Assembly (NCBI GenBank): GCA_020747065.1
Contig: JAGMVK010000009.1
Coordinates: 992,001 to 1,056,000, forward strand
Direction of reading: 5' to 3'
DNA from: Cadophora sp. MPI-SDFR-AT-0126
Lineage: Eukaryota; Ascomycota; Leotiomycetes; Helotiales; Ploettnerulaceae
DNA length: 64,000 bases
The position numbers were made by a program, and so were the translations under genes. The notes below the pieces were generated by a model. The model was not told where the DNA came from, made no database searches, and was given only the letters and a program-made list of their open reading frames with translations. Of the stretch, positions 1 to 11,062 are shown in pieces (the first letter of the stretch is position 1; each line of letters begins with the position of its first letter).

Positions 1-122
1 TTGACCTTGCTCGCTCTGCTTCGAGGGTGGGATGCCAGCGAGTAAGTAGAAGGCTTTAGAATCCTTCTGTCACTGAATTAAGAGGGGCTGAAAGAGGGGA
101 GAGGAGGGGGAGTCCTGGGACA

Positions 123-146
123 AGCTGGTCTGGTCTGGTCTGGTCT
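123..146. repeat. Short TGGTC tandem repeat
   Basis: About four copies of the pentamer TGGTC stand in a row. It is a simple microsatellite in non-coding DNA with no visible function. Confidence 0.7.
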
Positions 147-420
147 ACGCCGCATGCACAAGCTTCTTTTTCTTTTCTTGGTGTGATTTTTCCCACAACA
201 AATGTCCCTGGATCTTTCAGTAACATGTCTACTGGCACACGACTACATGGAAGGATATGGGATTGAGTGCTGTGCAGTGCAGCACAAAACATTATATGGG
301 ACAACAGACGTCATGCTCCTTTTCAGAATGAGGGCTTGAACCCTTTGTGTGAGCGAGTGTGTGCTTGTTTGGTCTTTGCGCTCGAGCGAGTAGGTATCGA
401 TCGATCGCTTCAACCATGCA

Positions 421-442
421 CCAGCCAGCCAGCCAGCCAGCC
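421..442. repeat. CCAG microsatellite
   Basis: Five consecutive CCAG tetramers follow an ATG-containing stretch. It is a simple repeat in non-coding DNA. Confidence 0.75.
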
Positions 443-3400
443 TCTTTTTTCTCTTGCTCTTCCTTTCCTCCACCCCAGAAGCAAGACCCCACCTCAATTC
501 CGATAAATTCTTACACTTTCACTTCTCCCCCCATGGCATGCTCTCCAACGAATCCCTTCTTATGCATCAATCCTAGCTGCTCTGAGATCATGGGGACGCG
601 CTGCAGCCCGCGTGCAGGTTGCACAATCTCACTGCACGCTGGCAGGTAAAAGGGTCTAATGACGGAATGACCTCTTCTCTACGGAGGTACTACAGGCCCA
701 TGCCATGCAAGACCATCTCATCTTATCCACAGCACGCGGGAGACTTATCCGACTAACTCTTCAGGGTTTCGGGTGACATTGCATGGCTCTATTCAGAGAC
801 CCACAACACACCACCCTACGGAGGTACCTTCCGTACTGCACTGAACATTGCAACTTAAGTATGTGGGTGGTTTTTGGCAAGGTCAAGTGTTGTTGGGTCA
901 ATTGTCAGCGTGATATCTGAAGTATCGTCGTGCTCTTTGGCGGAGAATAAGATGAGATCAGATGGGATGAGGGCCCGTGCAGCTCTAACTTCGACTTTGA
1001 CTTTGACTGGTCTTCCCACACTCCGCTTTGATCTCCGGAGCGACGCTTCTGCTCTACTCTGCTCTGCCCTGCCGTGCTCTGTCCTACTTTTGCTTTTTTG
1101 AAATAGACTCCTCACATGCAGCCAACGTCCGGTCAAACCCACACCGCACCGCACTACTCGACTCAACTCGACTCGATCAGACTATGACGCACTGGCACGT
1201 CAGCCTGCAGGTGCCCGTGCCGTTCCTAGCCAATGCACACCCCTGTTGCAAGCGCCACTTGCACGGTTTGGCGACGCAACTTAAACCTCCTGTCATCGCG
1301 CGGAGTCCAGACCTCCAGCTATATATACTCACCCACAACAGTAACAAACAAATATCATACGAATATGAAGGCAGTAAAGGGTCAGGTCAACGAGGAGCTT
1401 TATGGATATTCCAGCCATACATGCCAATTGCCTATCAAAGCAATCCATCAACCTTGAGTCAGGAGAGATGCTACCCTAGGTGTTTGCCAGTGCTGGGTTC
1501 AGAGCTTAGCCAAAGGGCTCCAACAGCACGATGCCTGTTCCGTGAAGGTATCCGATCTTCTGAGCCGCCAACCACAGCAATCAAATTCGACGCAAGAGGG
1601 GGTGTTCCGGTGAGGGCTCGGGGCTCCAGTCTTCGGCGTGCAGTGCAAGAGGAAGCCCTAGCCGATTTGACGAGCCCTCTTTTGGATCCCCTCTACCACA
1701 CTCTCCCAAGCCTCGCTACTGGCTAGGAAACAACGTCCTTCAAAAGTCCAGGCCCATCCTTCGTCTTACCCCATCCCAGGTTACGGCACTCTTACCCGGC
1801 AAGGAACGTTCCACGAGAAATGCTGCCCGAACAGCCGACGCACGCAGAGCCGTCTGTCTTCTTCCTCAACAGTCTCGCCTATGTGCGTCCTTGGAATTGC
1901 CTCGTTCTCACTCGAGTATGAAGCTGCTCCTCGACACGGACTCGAGATTCCACTTCGTAACACAGGATCGAGCGATCGTCCATCTTATCGGGCCAAACCG
2001 ACGCGAGTCGACAGGCAGTGGTACGGGATGGCCATCTCGATGCGCCGGCCCCCTGGACGAACAAATCATGGTTGCACAGAAGTGACGTTGAGCTGCATGG
2101 AAACCGTTTTCTGCACGCGAGACAATAGGGGATGGTGGGGAGACTCTGCCGATTAATCAGCTGTCGTGCTTTCGTGTCCAATTATTCCCCTTCGGCAGTG
2201 CTCCATGGCCGAGGAGGAGAGTTCTGAAATTGGTTGGAAAATGGCGCATGGGCGGCTCAATCTACCATTGCTGATGAACTAGGTTCGGACTTTGTTTACT
2301 GGCGCAGGATACGATGTCTTGGATCTGGCATTCCGGTGGTTTTAGCTCGAGAGAACGCATTTGCGATTTCACAACCCCTTTTTGGACAATCAGCGCAATG
2401 ATCGCGGTACTACATGCATCTACACATTCGTGGCCAAGCACAACTACAGACTGTTAGAATTCTGTCAACCACCAGCTCTTCGAGTATGTTGATTCGCTTT
2501 GATCCCCACGATTGACGTGCTCCGTCTCCTTATGCACGCCAAGCAGGATTTTGGCAACTTGAGTGGGCGGGCACTCAGTCCTGCAGCAATGATCTGCACA
2601 ATCGGCCTTCAAATGCACTTCATCGAGATCTCTGGACTGTCTATAGGCACAAACCTCGAGACAAGATGATTGCGGGACCTGGTTACCCAAAGATGTTTGT
2701 CGCCTATCACTGTGAACACAACGCCTAACGTCGAACACGTCCTCTGATCCCCTCAACCAAAAAAGGCTCGGCAGATCATGCTGTGCGGAGGTATCCGTTC
2801 AACATTCAGCGGCAAAGAATGTCAAACAGGCAACCAGGACTTTGAAATTCAATCAACCCACAAGGCGGCTTCCAAGTGGAGAATATCACTGTCAACATCG
2901 CAAATGATGGGCGCAATACTCCCAGCTAGAAGCATATTCACTCGAAAACTCTGATGCAGCATTCTAATGGTGGATATCTACAATGGTATGGCAAGCGATT
3001 CGCACTTTCGTCTGGAGGTTTTCGGACCAGTCTCCGCTTGCCGTCCGGCCACGACCGAAACCATAGCCTATCAGAGAGGATGACAGAGCGCATAGCTGTG
3101 TTAGGGTATTGGCGCTGTTACCTCAACACAATTTCAATGTACCGTAGTAACTTTGCGAAATAAGGTGCTGTAAGTGGGCCTTGGCGAGACATGACCCAAA
3201 GCAATTTCACACCCTTTTCGCTACCTCCAATTGTATTTTCGCAGTCCACGCAGTGAAGCTGCAAGGTAACACTTCACTACGACTCTTAACAAGCTAGAGA
3301 GTTAAGGATAGCCTGGCCTAGGTAAAGTTCCTCTTTTCGACTACCTCTTATTTGTACTCTCACCTGCGACAGCTACACACCGAGGGATTTGAAAAAGACA

Positions 3401-3689
3401 AACACAGTCCTGCCAAACACCGATATGGGAGCGGCTGGAGTGAATTCGAACCAAATCAAACGTGGCGAACGGATGCTAAAAGGCTAAACTTTCCATGTCT
3501 CCTCATTCCGGGTACACAATTGACTCATAGCGTCTGGAAATAATCGGTAATAGTCTCAGGCCTCTGTATCATAGTGATGACTTTGGTAACAACGATTCGG
3601 GTACCTGCTTTGGGGATAATCGGTAATAAATGGGAACTTTGACGGACGGAGTCAGTTCAAGCCCTTCGTCCGGGTGACAATTGTGCGAT

Positions 3690-3774
3690 ATCAAATGTCG
3701 TTTCTGCTGCGTGTGTGGTATAGTGAAGACTCTGCTCCTGTTCGCCTTGTTTCGCTTACAGTACGACATTTGAT
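3690..3774. repeat. 12-bp perfect inverted repeat pair
   Basis: ATCAAATGTCGT at 3690-3701 and its exact reverse complement at 3763-3774 flank 61 bp. No target-site duplication or transposase is seen nearby, so its nature is open. Confidence 0.6.
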
Positions 3775-4180
3775 CTTTGCCCCTTTTCGGATTTATCACA
3801 CCCTTTGAAATCTGCTCATTTGGCCACTACAACACATTGCAGGACCGGAAAGATTGCACAGTCAAGACATGGGTCACATAACCAAGGTCTTGTCCAGCTG
3901 TCATATCATGAAAAAACTCGAATGCGGGGTCCTGGTGGATCAAGTAACTAGCGCTCGTTTCGAGAGCGTTGATACAGAGGTGGTTCGACCTTTCCATCGC
4001 ATTACGTCCATTCCATTGGTTCTTGAAACCCGTGTTCGCGGGGTAACTTACACTACAACGGGATTCTCTCGGAGAATTCTCAGCTGCCTGGGACAAAAAA
4101 TTGGTACGTGTAAACGATACTTTCTTTATTGCCACTAGTATATCGTCGCGGGGTTGAGGGGCGTAGACGCTTGGGGCAAG

Positions 4181-4190
4181 TATATATTGA
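4181..4190 (+). promoter_or_regulatory. TATA-like element upstream of alpha/beta hydrolase
   Basis: The sequence TATATATTGA lies about 100 bp upstream of the ATG at 4290. It is followed by a CT-rich leader, the usual arrangement of a regulated TATA promoter in filamentous fungi. Function is inferred from position and sequence only. Confidence 0.45.
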
Positions 4191-4289
4191 GGAGTTTATT
4201 CGCCTTGAAAGCCTCGAACTTCCTTTCAGCACTCAGCTTGTTTTCATCTCATACGTTCTTGACACTCTTCCTTATATATCTCATACGCA

Positions 4290-5303
4290 ATGGCAAACAC
4301 AAAGACTGTCCGTGTCCCCCACTTGGGTGGAATCGATGCTGGGTAAGAATCGCTTCCCTCAAAGACCATTGCATGTCATGAGTACTTACCATCACATCCA
4401 GTTACCAAATGCCCCATCCATACGATCCATCCAAACCAACCCTCGTCCTAGCCAACTCCTTCACCACCTCCTCGGAGCTCTACCGCCAACAGTACGCCAA
4501 TAAAGCACTCACCTCCGCAATGAACCTCCTAGCCATCGAGCTCCTCGGCCACGGCCAAACACGCACCAGATCCGAGAATTTCACCTACTGGGATTCAGCA
4601 ATCATGAACATCCAAGTACTCTCCGCGCTGGGCATCAAGAAAGCCTTCGTCCTCGGCACCAGCCAAGGCGGCTGGATCACAGTTCGCATGGCTCTGCTCG
4701 CCCCCGATGTGATTGAAGGGATCATTCCGCTCGGTACATCCCTCGACTACGAGTCTGAACGGACACGCAAGCTCGGATGCTGGGACGGTCCATCCGATCT
4801 CACCCCCTCCATCAATGAGTGGACGACTACGAAAGCGACGCCCGATTTCGAACCTAGTTCCGACTACTGCAATTTTCTCATCGACATCGGATTTGGCAAG
4901 AACTGCGACAAACCCGTCCGGGATTTCTGGATCAAGACTATCAAGGGGAATTATCAAGGAGATGATGGCAGGAGGAGAATGCGCATGGCGGCGATCAACT
5001 TGAGGGAGAGAGATGGTCTGCATGGCAGGTTGTCGGATGTGAAGTGTCCCGTACTGTGGCTCCATGGAACGGACGATGCTGTGTATAGCGTGAGCAATGC
5101 GCAGGAGGAGATCAAGCTATTCACGAATTCCAAAGATGCGAAGTTGGTTACTGTTAAGAATGGTCAGCATTTCTTGTCGGCCTCTCATCCTGCTGTAAGT
5201 CATTTCCTGGTGATTTGTTTATCTTCTCTCGCTAACGCTTGACTAGGATGTTGACCAGGCTCTGATCGACTTCGTGGGCAAATGGGCCAATAAGCACATC
5301 TAG
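4290..5303 (+). CDS. Alpha/beta hydrolase (300 aa)
   Basis: Three exons: 4290-4342, 4402-5194 and 5247-5303. Introns have GTAAG donors and CAG/TAG acceptors, and the joined frame gives 300 residues. The protein has a full serine-hydrolase triad layout: nucleophile elbow GTSQGGW (Ser about 105), an acid in GTDDAVYSV (Asp about 243) and the histidine in NGQHFLSASHP (His about 274). The fold is that of small soluble alpha/beta hydrolases in fungi, including esterase and epoxide-hydrolase relatives. No signal peptide is visible, so it is probably cytosolic. The first exon contributes only 17 residues plus a split glycine codon. The next gene is also on the plus strand but 600 bp away, with no sign of a pathway cluster. 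The substrate cannot be told from sequence. Confidence 0.88.
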
Positions 5304-5916
5304 ATATCATCATGTAGCTAGACCTGTACTACATTGTATATAGGATAGGTCTAAATCGTCACCAGAACCAAAGAGAAAGAAAGATGCTGTTCTTGGGAAT
5401 AGTTTCGCTAATCTTATGGCGAATGTGAAAGTTTCAATTTGTGGTCGCACACAGAAATGTGTGGAGTCAACACGAGCTTAGCGTCATGCATCAGTCTCTA
5501 AATTCATTATAGATTCAGAGATCCGTTGCAGTTTTATGCAAGACACATGAGGGATCCCAATCCGAATCCCTTATTCACGTGATGTTTTGAACATTTGCTA
5601 CAATATTGAGATCGCTGATCAAGCTTGATCTTCAAATTGAACAACTAGAGAGCAAACTTGCACAAGAAAAGATACAAAAATCATCTACTGATTCCCCGAG
5701 ACGTCCGAAGTCAGCACATGGACCCCGCACACACAGCCTCACAGCCTCGTACACTCAGCCTCGAAGCGAGTCCATCCGTTTGATTTGCCTGCCAGGCACC
5801 GATAAAACGACCCCTCCATCCCTCAAACAAATACCTCTCTACCTACCTCTCTCTCTCTCCACACATCCAATTCTTTCTCAAGAATCAACAATGTACTCAA
5901 TGCCTCCTCCCTCACG
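5304..5916. other. Intergenic spacer and leader of coiled-coil gene
   Basis: It holds the 3' region of the hydrolase gene and the probable promoter and leader of the next gene. A CT-rich tract around 5825-5870 is typical of fungal transcription start regions. One short upstream ORF at 5891-5920 is described separately. Confidence 0.5.
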
Positions 5917-5920
5917 ATGA
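5891..5920 (+). promoter_or_regulatory. Candidate 9-codon upstream ORF overlapping the main start
   Basis: An ATG at 5891 opens a nine-codon reading frame whose TGA stop overlaps the main ATG in the sequence ATGA (5917-5920). If the transcript includes it, this is the arrangement expected for termination-reinitiation. Whether the leader covers it is not known. Confidence 0.35.
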
Positions 5921-8051
5921 GCACGCACGAAAAGAAAGCCGCTCGGGCTTCCAACCTCCGCACCAATAAATCCCCCATTGCAACCCCACCTCGCGCCGCC
6001 CTCCACGGGCGTTCCAAAACAGACCACTCCGCACAGCAACAAGTCACATCCGACAATGTGTCTACGAAGTCCGGACGAGAAGGCAGCGGTGCAGTCGCAG
6101 GGGTAGGAGGAGCAGACACCACATCGACCTCACCCGCCTCCGAAACCGAAGACAGCGCCTCCATATCCTCAATCTCCATCTCCCTCCCCACCCACAGCCG
6201 CGACCTCCTCCACGAAAAAGACCGCAAGATCGCCGACCTCGAACGAGAGCTCTCCGTAATGGAATCCGAATTCTCAGCAGAACTCACAACGCTCTCCCAC
6301 AAACTGACCAACGAGTCGGAAACCGTGCAGTTCTGGCAGCAGAAACACTCCTCGCTCAACCAGACGTTCCTGCAAACGGACACCGATCTGCGACTGCTCA
6401 AGCAGGAAATTGCGGGGTTTGCGGAGGCGAGAGAGGAGCGGGAGCGGGATATCAAGACGAGGATCTCGAGTTTGATATTGGATCGGGATGCGTTTAGAGA
6501 GGCGTACAATGAGGCGATGGGCGAGGTGAGGGCGAAGGAGGAGATGGTTAGGATGTTGCAGGGGCAGGTGAGAGGGCTGAAGAGCTGGGTCAGTAGTAGT
6601 AGTAAGGTTGGGGAGCAGGTCAGTGATGAGGTTTTTGGGGAGGAGATGAGGAGATTGGGGAACGGGTTGCAGAATTGGGTGATTACGCATTTCAGGAGGG
6701 TGAGGATTGGTAGGTTTCCTTCCTTTCCTTCCTTTCCTTCCTCTTCTCTTGCCTCTCTTTTTACTGTTGACCTTTTGGGTTTCGAGTGACTACCTAAAGT
6801 TGGACATTACGAATGTTTTGGAAATTTAAGCCGGACTGTGACATTCAAGTGATTGTGGACAAGTAGCTGGATTGGAGCATTTGAGAAGGCTCGCTCAAAC
6901 CAAGTCGTAACTCTAGAGAATGCCTTGGTCACTGAGGATTTTCTCCACTTTGACTCAATGTCGGGACATTCAATTGTCCTCAGACACTGAACCCAATTTA
7001 GACATTGGGCATTGTTGGGACGTCCAGATTATTAAGTGACATCTACGCACATGGAACATTGATGTGGACTGGGACAATGAGGCGGATTCAGGTAATGAAC
7101 CCATCTTGGGATATTGAATTGCCTCCAGGCATTGAAATAGGGATCCGACTTTCAGAATAAGTCGGATTTAGATCTTTCCTAGCAGAAATCAAGCTCTGTC
7201 AAACCCCACCTCTCACCATGTCCTTCAATTCATGTTGTTCTTTCTCTTATTCACCGCACAGAACACCGAACATCAGTTAACACACACTTAGACACATCCA
7301 GAGCCCCCGACGCCACCCTCATCACCCTTGAGCAGATAGTCCCAACATACGAATCCCTCGCATCCTCCTCCAAGATCCACCTCATCCAATCCTTCGTATC
7401 CCGACTCCTCGTAACACACGTCTTCTCCGTCTACTTTGTAGGTCTAGCCCCCGAGCAAGCCAACGATTTAGCGAATGTAGACAAGACTTTGAGTGGTTTC
7501 GGTACGTGCACATGGCCCAACCTTGCTTGCCCGTATTCTAGCTTTCATATCGGGTCTGCTAGTCGATGGGTTCTCACTAAAGGACTCATGAAATAGGTTC
7601 AGCAGAAAGCATGAATCAATGGCGCTCAACAACTCTCTCAATCCTCCGCAAAGAATCACAGAAACTGCAATCCGCAACGACAGCCGTGATAGACGGCATA
7701 GTCTCCCAAGTAAATAACATTATGGACGGCATCAGCGACACTAAGCACACAGAAATGCGAGACCAAGCATTACGCAGCATTATCAGCAGCTCCATTGAAC
7801 TTTCGCGGCAGCTGCGTGTGCAGAAAGCCGTGTTCAGTGTTATAATGCCTAGCATCGTCGACTATCAGAAGACAATGTTCGATTCTGATAGCATGGAAGA
7901 TATTGGGGGCGAGGACGAAGACTCGTTGAGTGATCGGGAAATCAGATGTGTGACTTTCCCCGGGATTGTGAAAGCTGGGGATGAGAACGGAGAGAGGAGC
8001 CATTTACGAAATGTGGTGGCGAAAATTAGGGTGCTTTGTGCACCAGATTGA
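5917..8051 (+). CDS. Conserved fungal coiled-coil protein, unknown function (485 aa)
   Basis: Three exons: 5917-6709, 7292-7501 and 7597-8051. The N-terminal about 85 residues are polar and Ser/Thr-rich. A long charged coiled coil follows at about residues 90-230, with heptad-like runs such as KDRKIADLERELSVMESEF. The C-terminal half begins after THFRRVRI and is predicted helical. It ends with an acidic motif SMEDIGGEDEDSL followed by VTFPGIVKAGDENG. From memory, this C-terminal part is widespread in Pezizomycotina proteins of unknown function, but I know no role for it. Joining across the first intron restores an uninterrupted frame (RVRI-DTSRAPDATLITLEQ), which supports the unusually long 582-bp intron. 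No signal peptide or membrane segment is visible. Confidence 0.82.
6710..7291 (+). other. Long 582-bp intron with degenerate internal repeats
   Basis: The donor is GTAGGT at 6710 and the acceptor CTTAG at 7291. Just after the donor lies a CCTTT-type pyrimidine repeat (about 6715-6745). Between about 6800 and 7190 related words such as gacattga and ggacattcaattg recur in diverged form. A perfect 9-bp stem with a 7-nt loop sits at 7143-7167. Other introns of this window are mostly 41-115 bp. Confidence 0.6.
7143..7167. repeat. Perfect 9-bp hairpin inside intron
   Basis: ATCCGACTT (7143-7151) and its exact reverse complement AAGTCGGAT (7159-7167) flank the loop TCAGAAT. It lies within the first intron of the coiled-coil gene. 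Confidence 0.75.
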
Positions 8052-10189
8052 CAGAAAGAGAGAGAGCGCGCGGATCCATGCTGCTGAAAGATAGAGGAGT
8101 AAGATATACCCAAGAAAGATTTGTCAAATCTAGAACTGGCCTGATTGGATCTGGACTTGTGACGAGGCGGCGGCGTCGTCATCTACATTCTAATGTCAAT
8201 CGCATCTTGGGGATCGGTTTGATACCGAGTAGGATATTCTGCCGAAATAGAACGCTTACGTGCAGCCTTTACAGGCTTGCATGCGCCATCATATAACTTG
8301 ACGTGACGTTGCGACTACTCGCGAAACGTGCTGGCAACCCCGCCATCTACAGACGCAGCTGCGAAATTCGCAGGGAAGAGTCATACCACGAGGAGGCTCT
8401 GCGGTTGACGAGGTGTGGCACACCTGGAAGCCTATTGGTGCCGCCGTTGCAACAGAAGTGGAGGATAAGGATCAAAAAGTGTGTCCCCATCCTCCACCTT
8501 TGAGAGACAATCTTTCCTCAAGCAAGAGTATGGCCAATCCATAACTCAATCAAACGAGTATCACCGAAACATCCTCCGGGGACCCCGGATACCGTAATCT
8601 GGCGCGCACCGATGCTGCAGAAGTGCTGCGTTGGCTTGGTTCTCGATATGGGTTCAGTATCCCTGTCTTTCCTCCTGCAGCAGTTCGGACATACAAACGC
8701 ATCCAGAGCAATTGATGTACCAGTATATCAGTATATTGACACCACAAGGGAGTTGAGCAAATGGCGCCGGCAGCATATCAGACTGGTGCAGGAACAAGAT
8801 TGCTCATCAGAATGAGCCGATTCGAAACGAAAACCTGAGTCCACAGTGCACCATGTCTCAAGATCCTGCAAGAAGTGCTTGGAAGGTCGTCCAACAGCTC
8901 CAGGGAACAGAAATTCAATCTCATGACTGCTTAGTTCTGCTGTGCCTGGTCAGAAAAAGGGTCTTTGAAACGCTGGAAAAACGATGATTGGACGACATTT
9001 CCGTGAAGGGCAGCGTAACGTCCTAGAATCTGATTTCCAATTGAGAGCACCACGGCCAGTTATATGAAGCCTTCGGGCAGCGGTGTGCAAAACAGCTAGA
9101 CCAGAGTCCTTTCTTTGTTGTACTGTGATATCTGGCGCATGTTAGTCAGATCGCCTCGTTGCCTTACGTCTCTCGAGCTACCATTCGAGTATGTGTCGGC
9201 TAGTTGCCGACATCCAGGAGATGCAGCTGGCCTAGGCATGAACTCCACGTAGCCATGGCCATGTTCTGCAGTTGTCCTCGGAGAATCACCTTGTCAATCC
9301 CTTCCCTTCCTTTCCACAACCTGAGAATCATAGCAGTGGAAAGTCGGGAGAGTGCTGGATCGAGGTGTAACGGGAATATGTGACTGCACGCAAATGCCCC
9401 GTTTCGGATTCAGGGCCCCTTGTGGAACGAGATCAGGTGTACTTCACAAAGTTGTCGTATTCAGACGAATGGACTAGGTGCAAACATAATTTGCGAAGGG
9501 ACAATTAGGGATCGTCATGGACAGATGGGACCACGAGACCCTGACTGATTGAGCCCCTGGATCTTCCGTGGTGGTGGAGGAAGAATATGAGCCAACCAGC
9601 CGGTCACCCCCTTGTCGGGGAATGCACATGCAACTTGCACCCCAAGTAGAAAAGTCCAAGTCCTGGCTGAGGAATAAATATCTTGCCTTCGACCGCTTGC
9701 CGCTTTCAAATAGAACCAAATCCATATTTTGGAGAACACACTGTTCCAAATAGCTCGACTCCAGATCTCGAGAAATTCATCATCGGCCGTGTTGTTGCTG
9801 CACCGTGGGCTTCTCCACCGCAAAACCACAGCTGTCTTCGTTGTCCAGCTCAGCAAGCGAGGAAGGTCAGTCAGTCAGTCGGTCAGTCATCGCTTGCGAC
9901 GATATCCGTTCCTCCTACTCCTCCTCCACCACAACATCTCCAACCACAGATTTTGCCGGGAGCCGTATGAACTCTACGCAGTCTTCTACCGAACAAACTG
10001 TCGACGGTTTCGGTGATAATCATCTTTCTTGAGAGAAACTGGAGCTGGATCTCACCAAATAACGTCAAATCATAATTTCTGGTTCTTATCATTCAACCCT
10101 CCCACCTCCACGCCCACACCCCGCATCTTCACACCCACGTTTCGAAACAAATATACAACCTTCCACGAGTCGTTTGCGTTGATGTGGTC
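8052..10189. other. Intergenic region, no supported gene
   Basis: No gene is visible. A GTCA-rich short repeat lies near 9866-9890. From about 9900 the sequence becomes CT-rich and looks like the promoter and leader of the next plus-strand gene. An ATG at 9967 opens a 21-codon polar reading frame that closes at 10032 and could be an upstream ORF. Confidence 0.5.
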
Positions 10190-11062
10190 ATGGATCGGAG
10201 GGAGAGACTCGACTCCTTGTTCCTGAACGATAACAGCGCATCATTCAAACCTCTCGTGAGACTTTCACCTCAAGCTGTGGTTGGGGCATCCATCGGAGTC
10301 TCCAGAGGTTACGCGACCCGAGCAGCTCCAGAACCTATCGTCAGCCCGACCTTCAGCAACAGATCAAGCGTGGGTAGTTCGAGCAGACAAAGTAACAGTG
10401 ACAGTATCAGTCGTCGTTCCTCGGCATCATCAGCTTCCTCTGCTCCATCCATCCATATCCCACCTCCATGGCACCGCAACCCTAGTGCTGCCATGACCTC
10501 CCTCAATTACCAATACGATCTGCCCTGCGAATTTGTAGAACTCTTCCACTGTCGAGTTCGATTCCATCCCGAGCGATTCGAAGAATGGATCCAACATGGC
10601 GCTTCTCACTTCTTCAATACCGTTCCTCCACAAAATACCGCTTGCATATTCTGTGATGGTCGGGTTTTCGAAGATTGGAGGGAAAGGATGATCCATATTG
10701 GCAGTCACTATCAAGACAATGCAGTATTCAACAATTCGCGCCCAGACTATTTCGTCATCGAGGAGTTATACCGTGGAAAGCTTTTGAGCAAGGACACATT
10801 TGGCTATCTGATGAGCTACACCGAGCGCCCACCATGCGATAATCTTGTTGAGTACGGGTTCAAACCTCCAGTGGTGGAGGAGAGAGAGCAACGGCAACGG
10901 GCCGAACCGCTTCGGAGACAGAAGGAGAAGTATGGGAAGGATTTGGCGAGAGAGGATCGTCAGATGCGAAGAGAGTCAGGAGGCAAAGGCAAGGGAAGGA
11001 GTGAAAGAACTCACCGGTCATCTGGGAAGAGCCAAATAATATATCAGGAGCCCAGATCATGA
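10190..11062 (+). CDS. C2H2-like zinc-binding protein, unknown function (290 aa)
   Basis: This is a single-exon frame starting at the ATG at 10190; a GTG two codons upstream is not used as a eukaryotic start. Residues 1-100 are Ser-rich and probably disordered. The core (about 115-215) carries CIFCDGRVFEDWRERMIHI followed by GSHY, which gives a C-x2-C-x13-H-x3-H zinc-finger pattern. Conserved-looking flanks are CRVRFHPERFEEWIQH and YFVIEELYRGKLLS. The C-terminal 60 residues are very basic and charged (KEKYGKDLAREDRQMRRE), which fits nucleic-acid binding or nuclear localisation. I do not recognise a named family beyond a C2H2-like finger, and a role in transcription is only possible. Confidence 0.7.
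   Translation: MDRRERLDSLFLNDNSASFKPLVRLSPQAVVGASIGVSRGYATRAAPEPIVSPTFSNRSSVGSSSRQSNSDSISRRSSASSASSAPSIHIPPPWHRNPSAAMTSLNYQYDLPCEFVELFHCRVRFHPERFEEWIQHGASHFFNTVPPQNTACIFCDGRVFEDWRERMIHIGSHYQDNAVFNNSRPDYFVIEELYRGKLLSKDTFGYLMSYTERPPCDNLVEYGFKPPVVEEREQRQRAEPLRRQKEKYGKDLAREDRQMRRESGGKGKGRSERTHRSSGKSQIIYQEPRS

Larger units (their letters stand above)
1..4289. other. Intergenic region, no supported gene
   Basis: No open frame here has an ATG start, family motifs or a splice structure I can defend. The sequence holds short simple repeats: TGGTC units near 123-146, CCAG units near 421-442, and CT-rich stretches near 1050-1085. A perfect 12-bp inverted repeat lies at 3690-3701 and 3763-3774. A motif ataatcggtaata occurs twice, near 3541 and 3615. 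The last about 150 bp look like the promoter of the hydrolase gene that follows. Confidence 0.6.

Noticed and set aside
1028..1726. 232-codon open frame on the plus strand
   Set aside because: It lacks an ATG that fits a sensible start, has no motif, and its composition follows CT-rich simple sequence.
2454..2756. Cysteine-containing 100-codon frame on the minus strand, as a possible secreted effector
   Set aside because: It opens at a TTG without an upstream ATG or signal peptide, and no splice to a better start was found.
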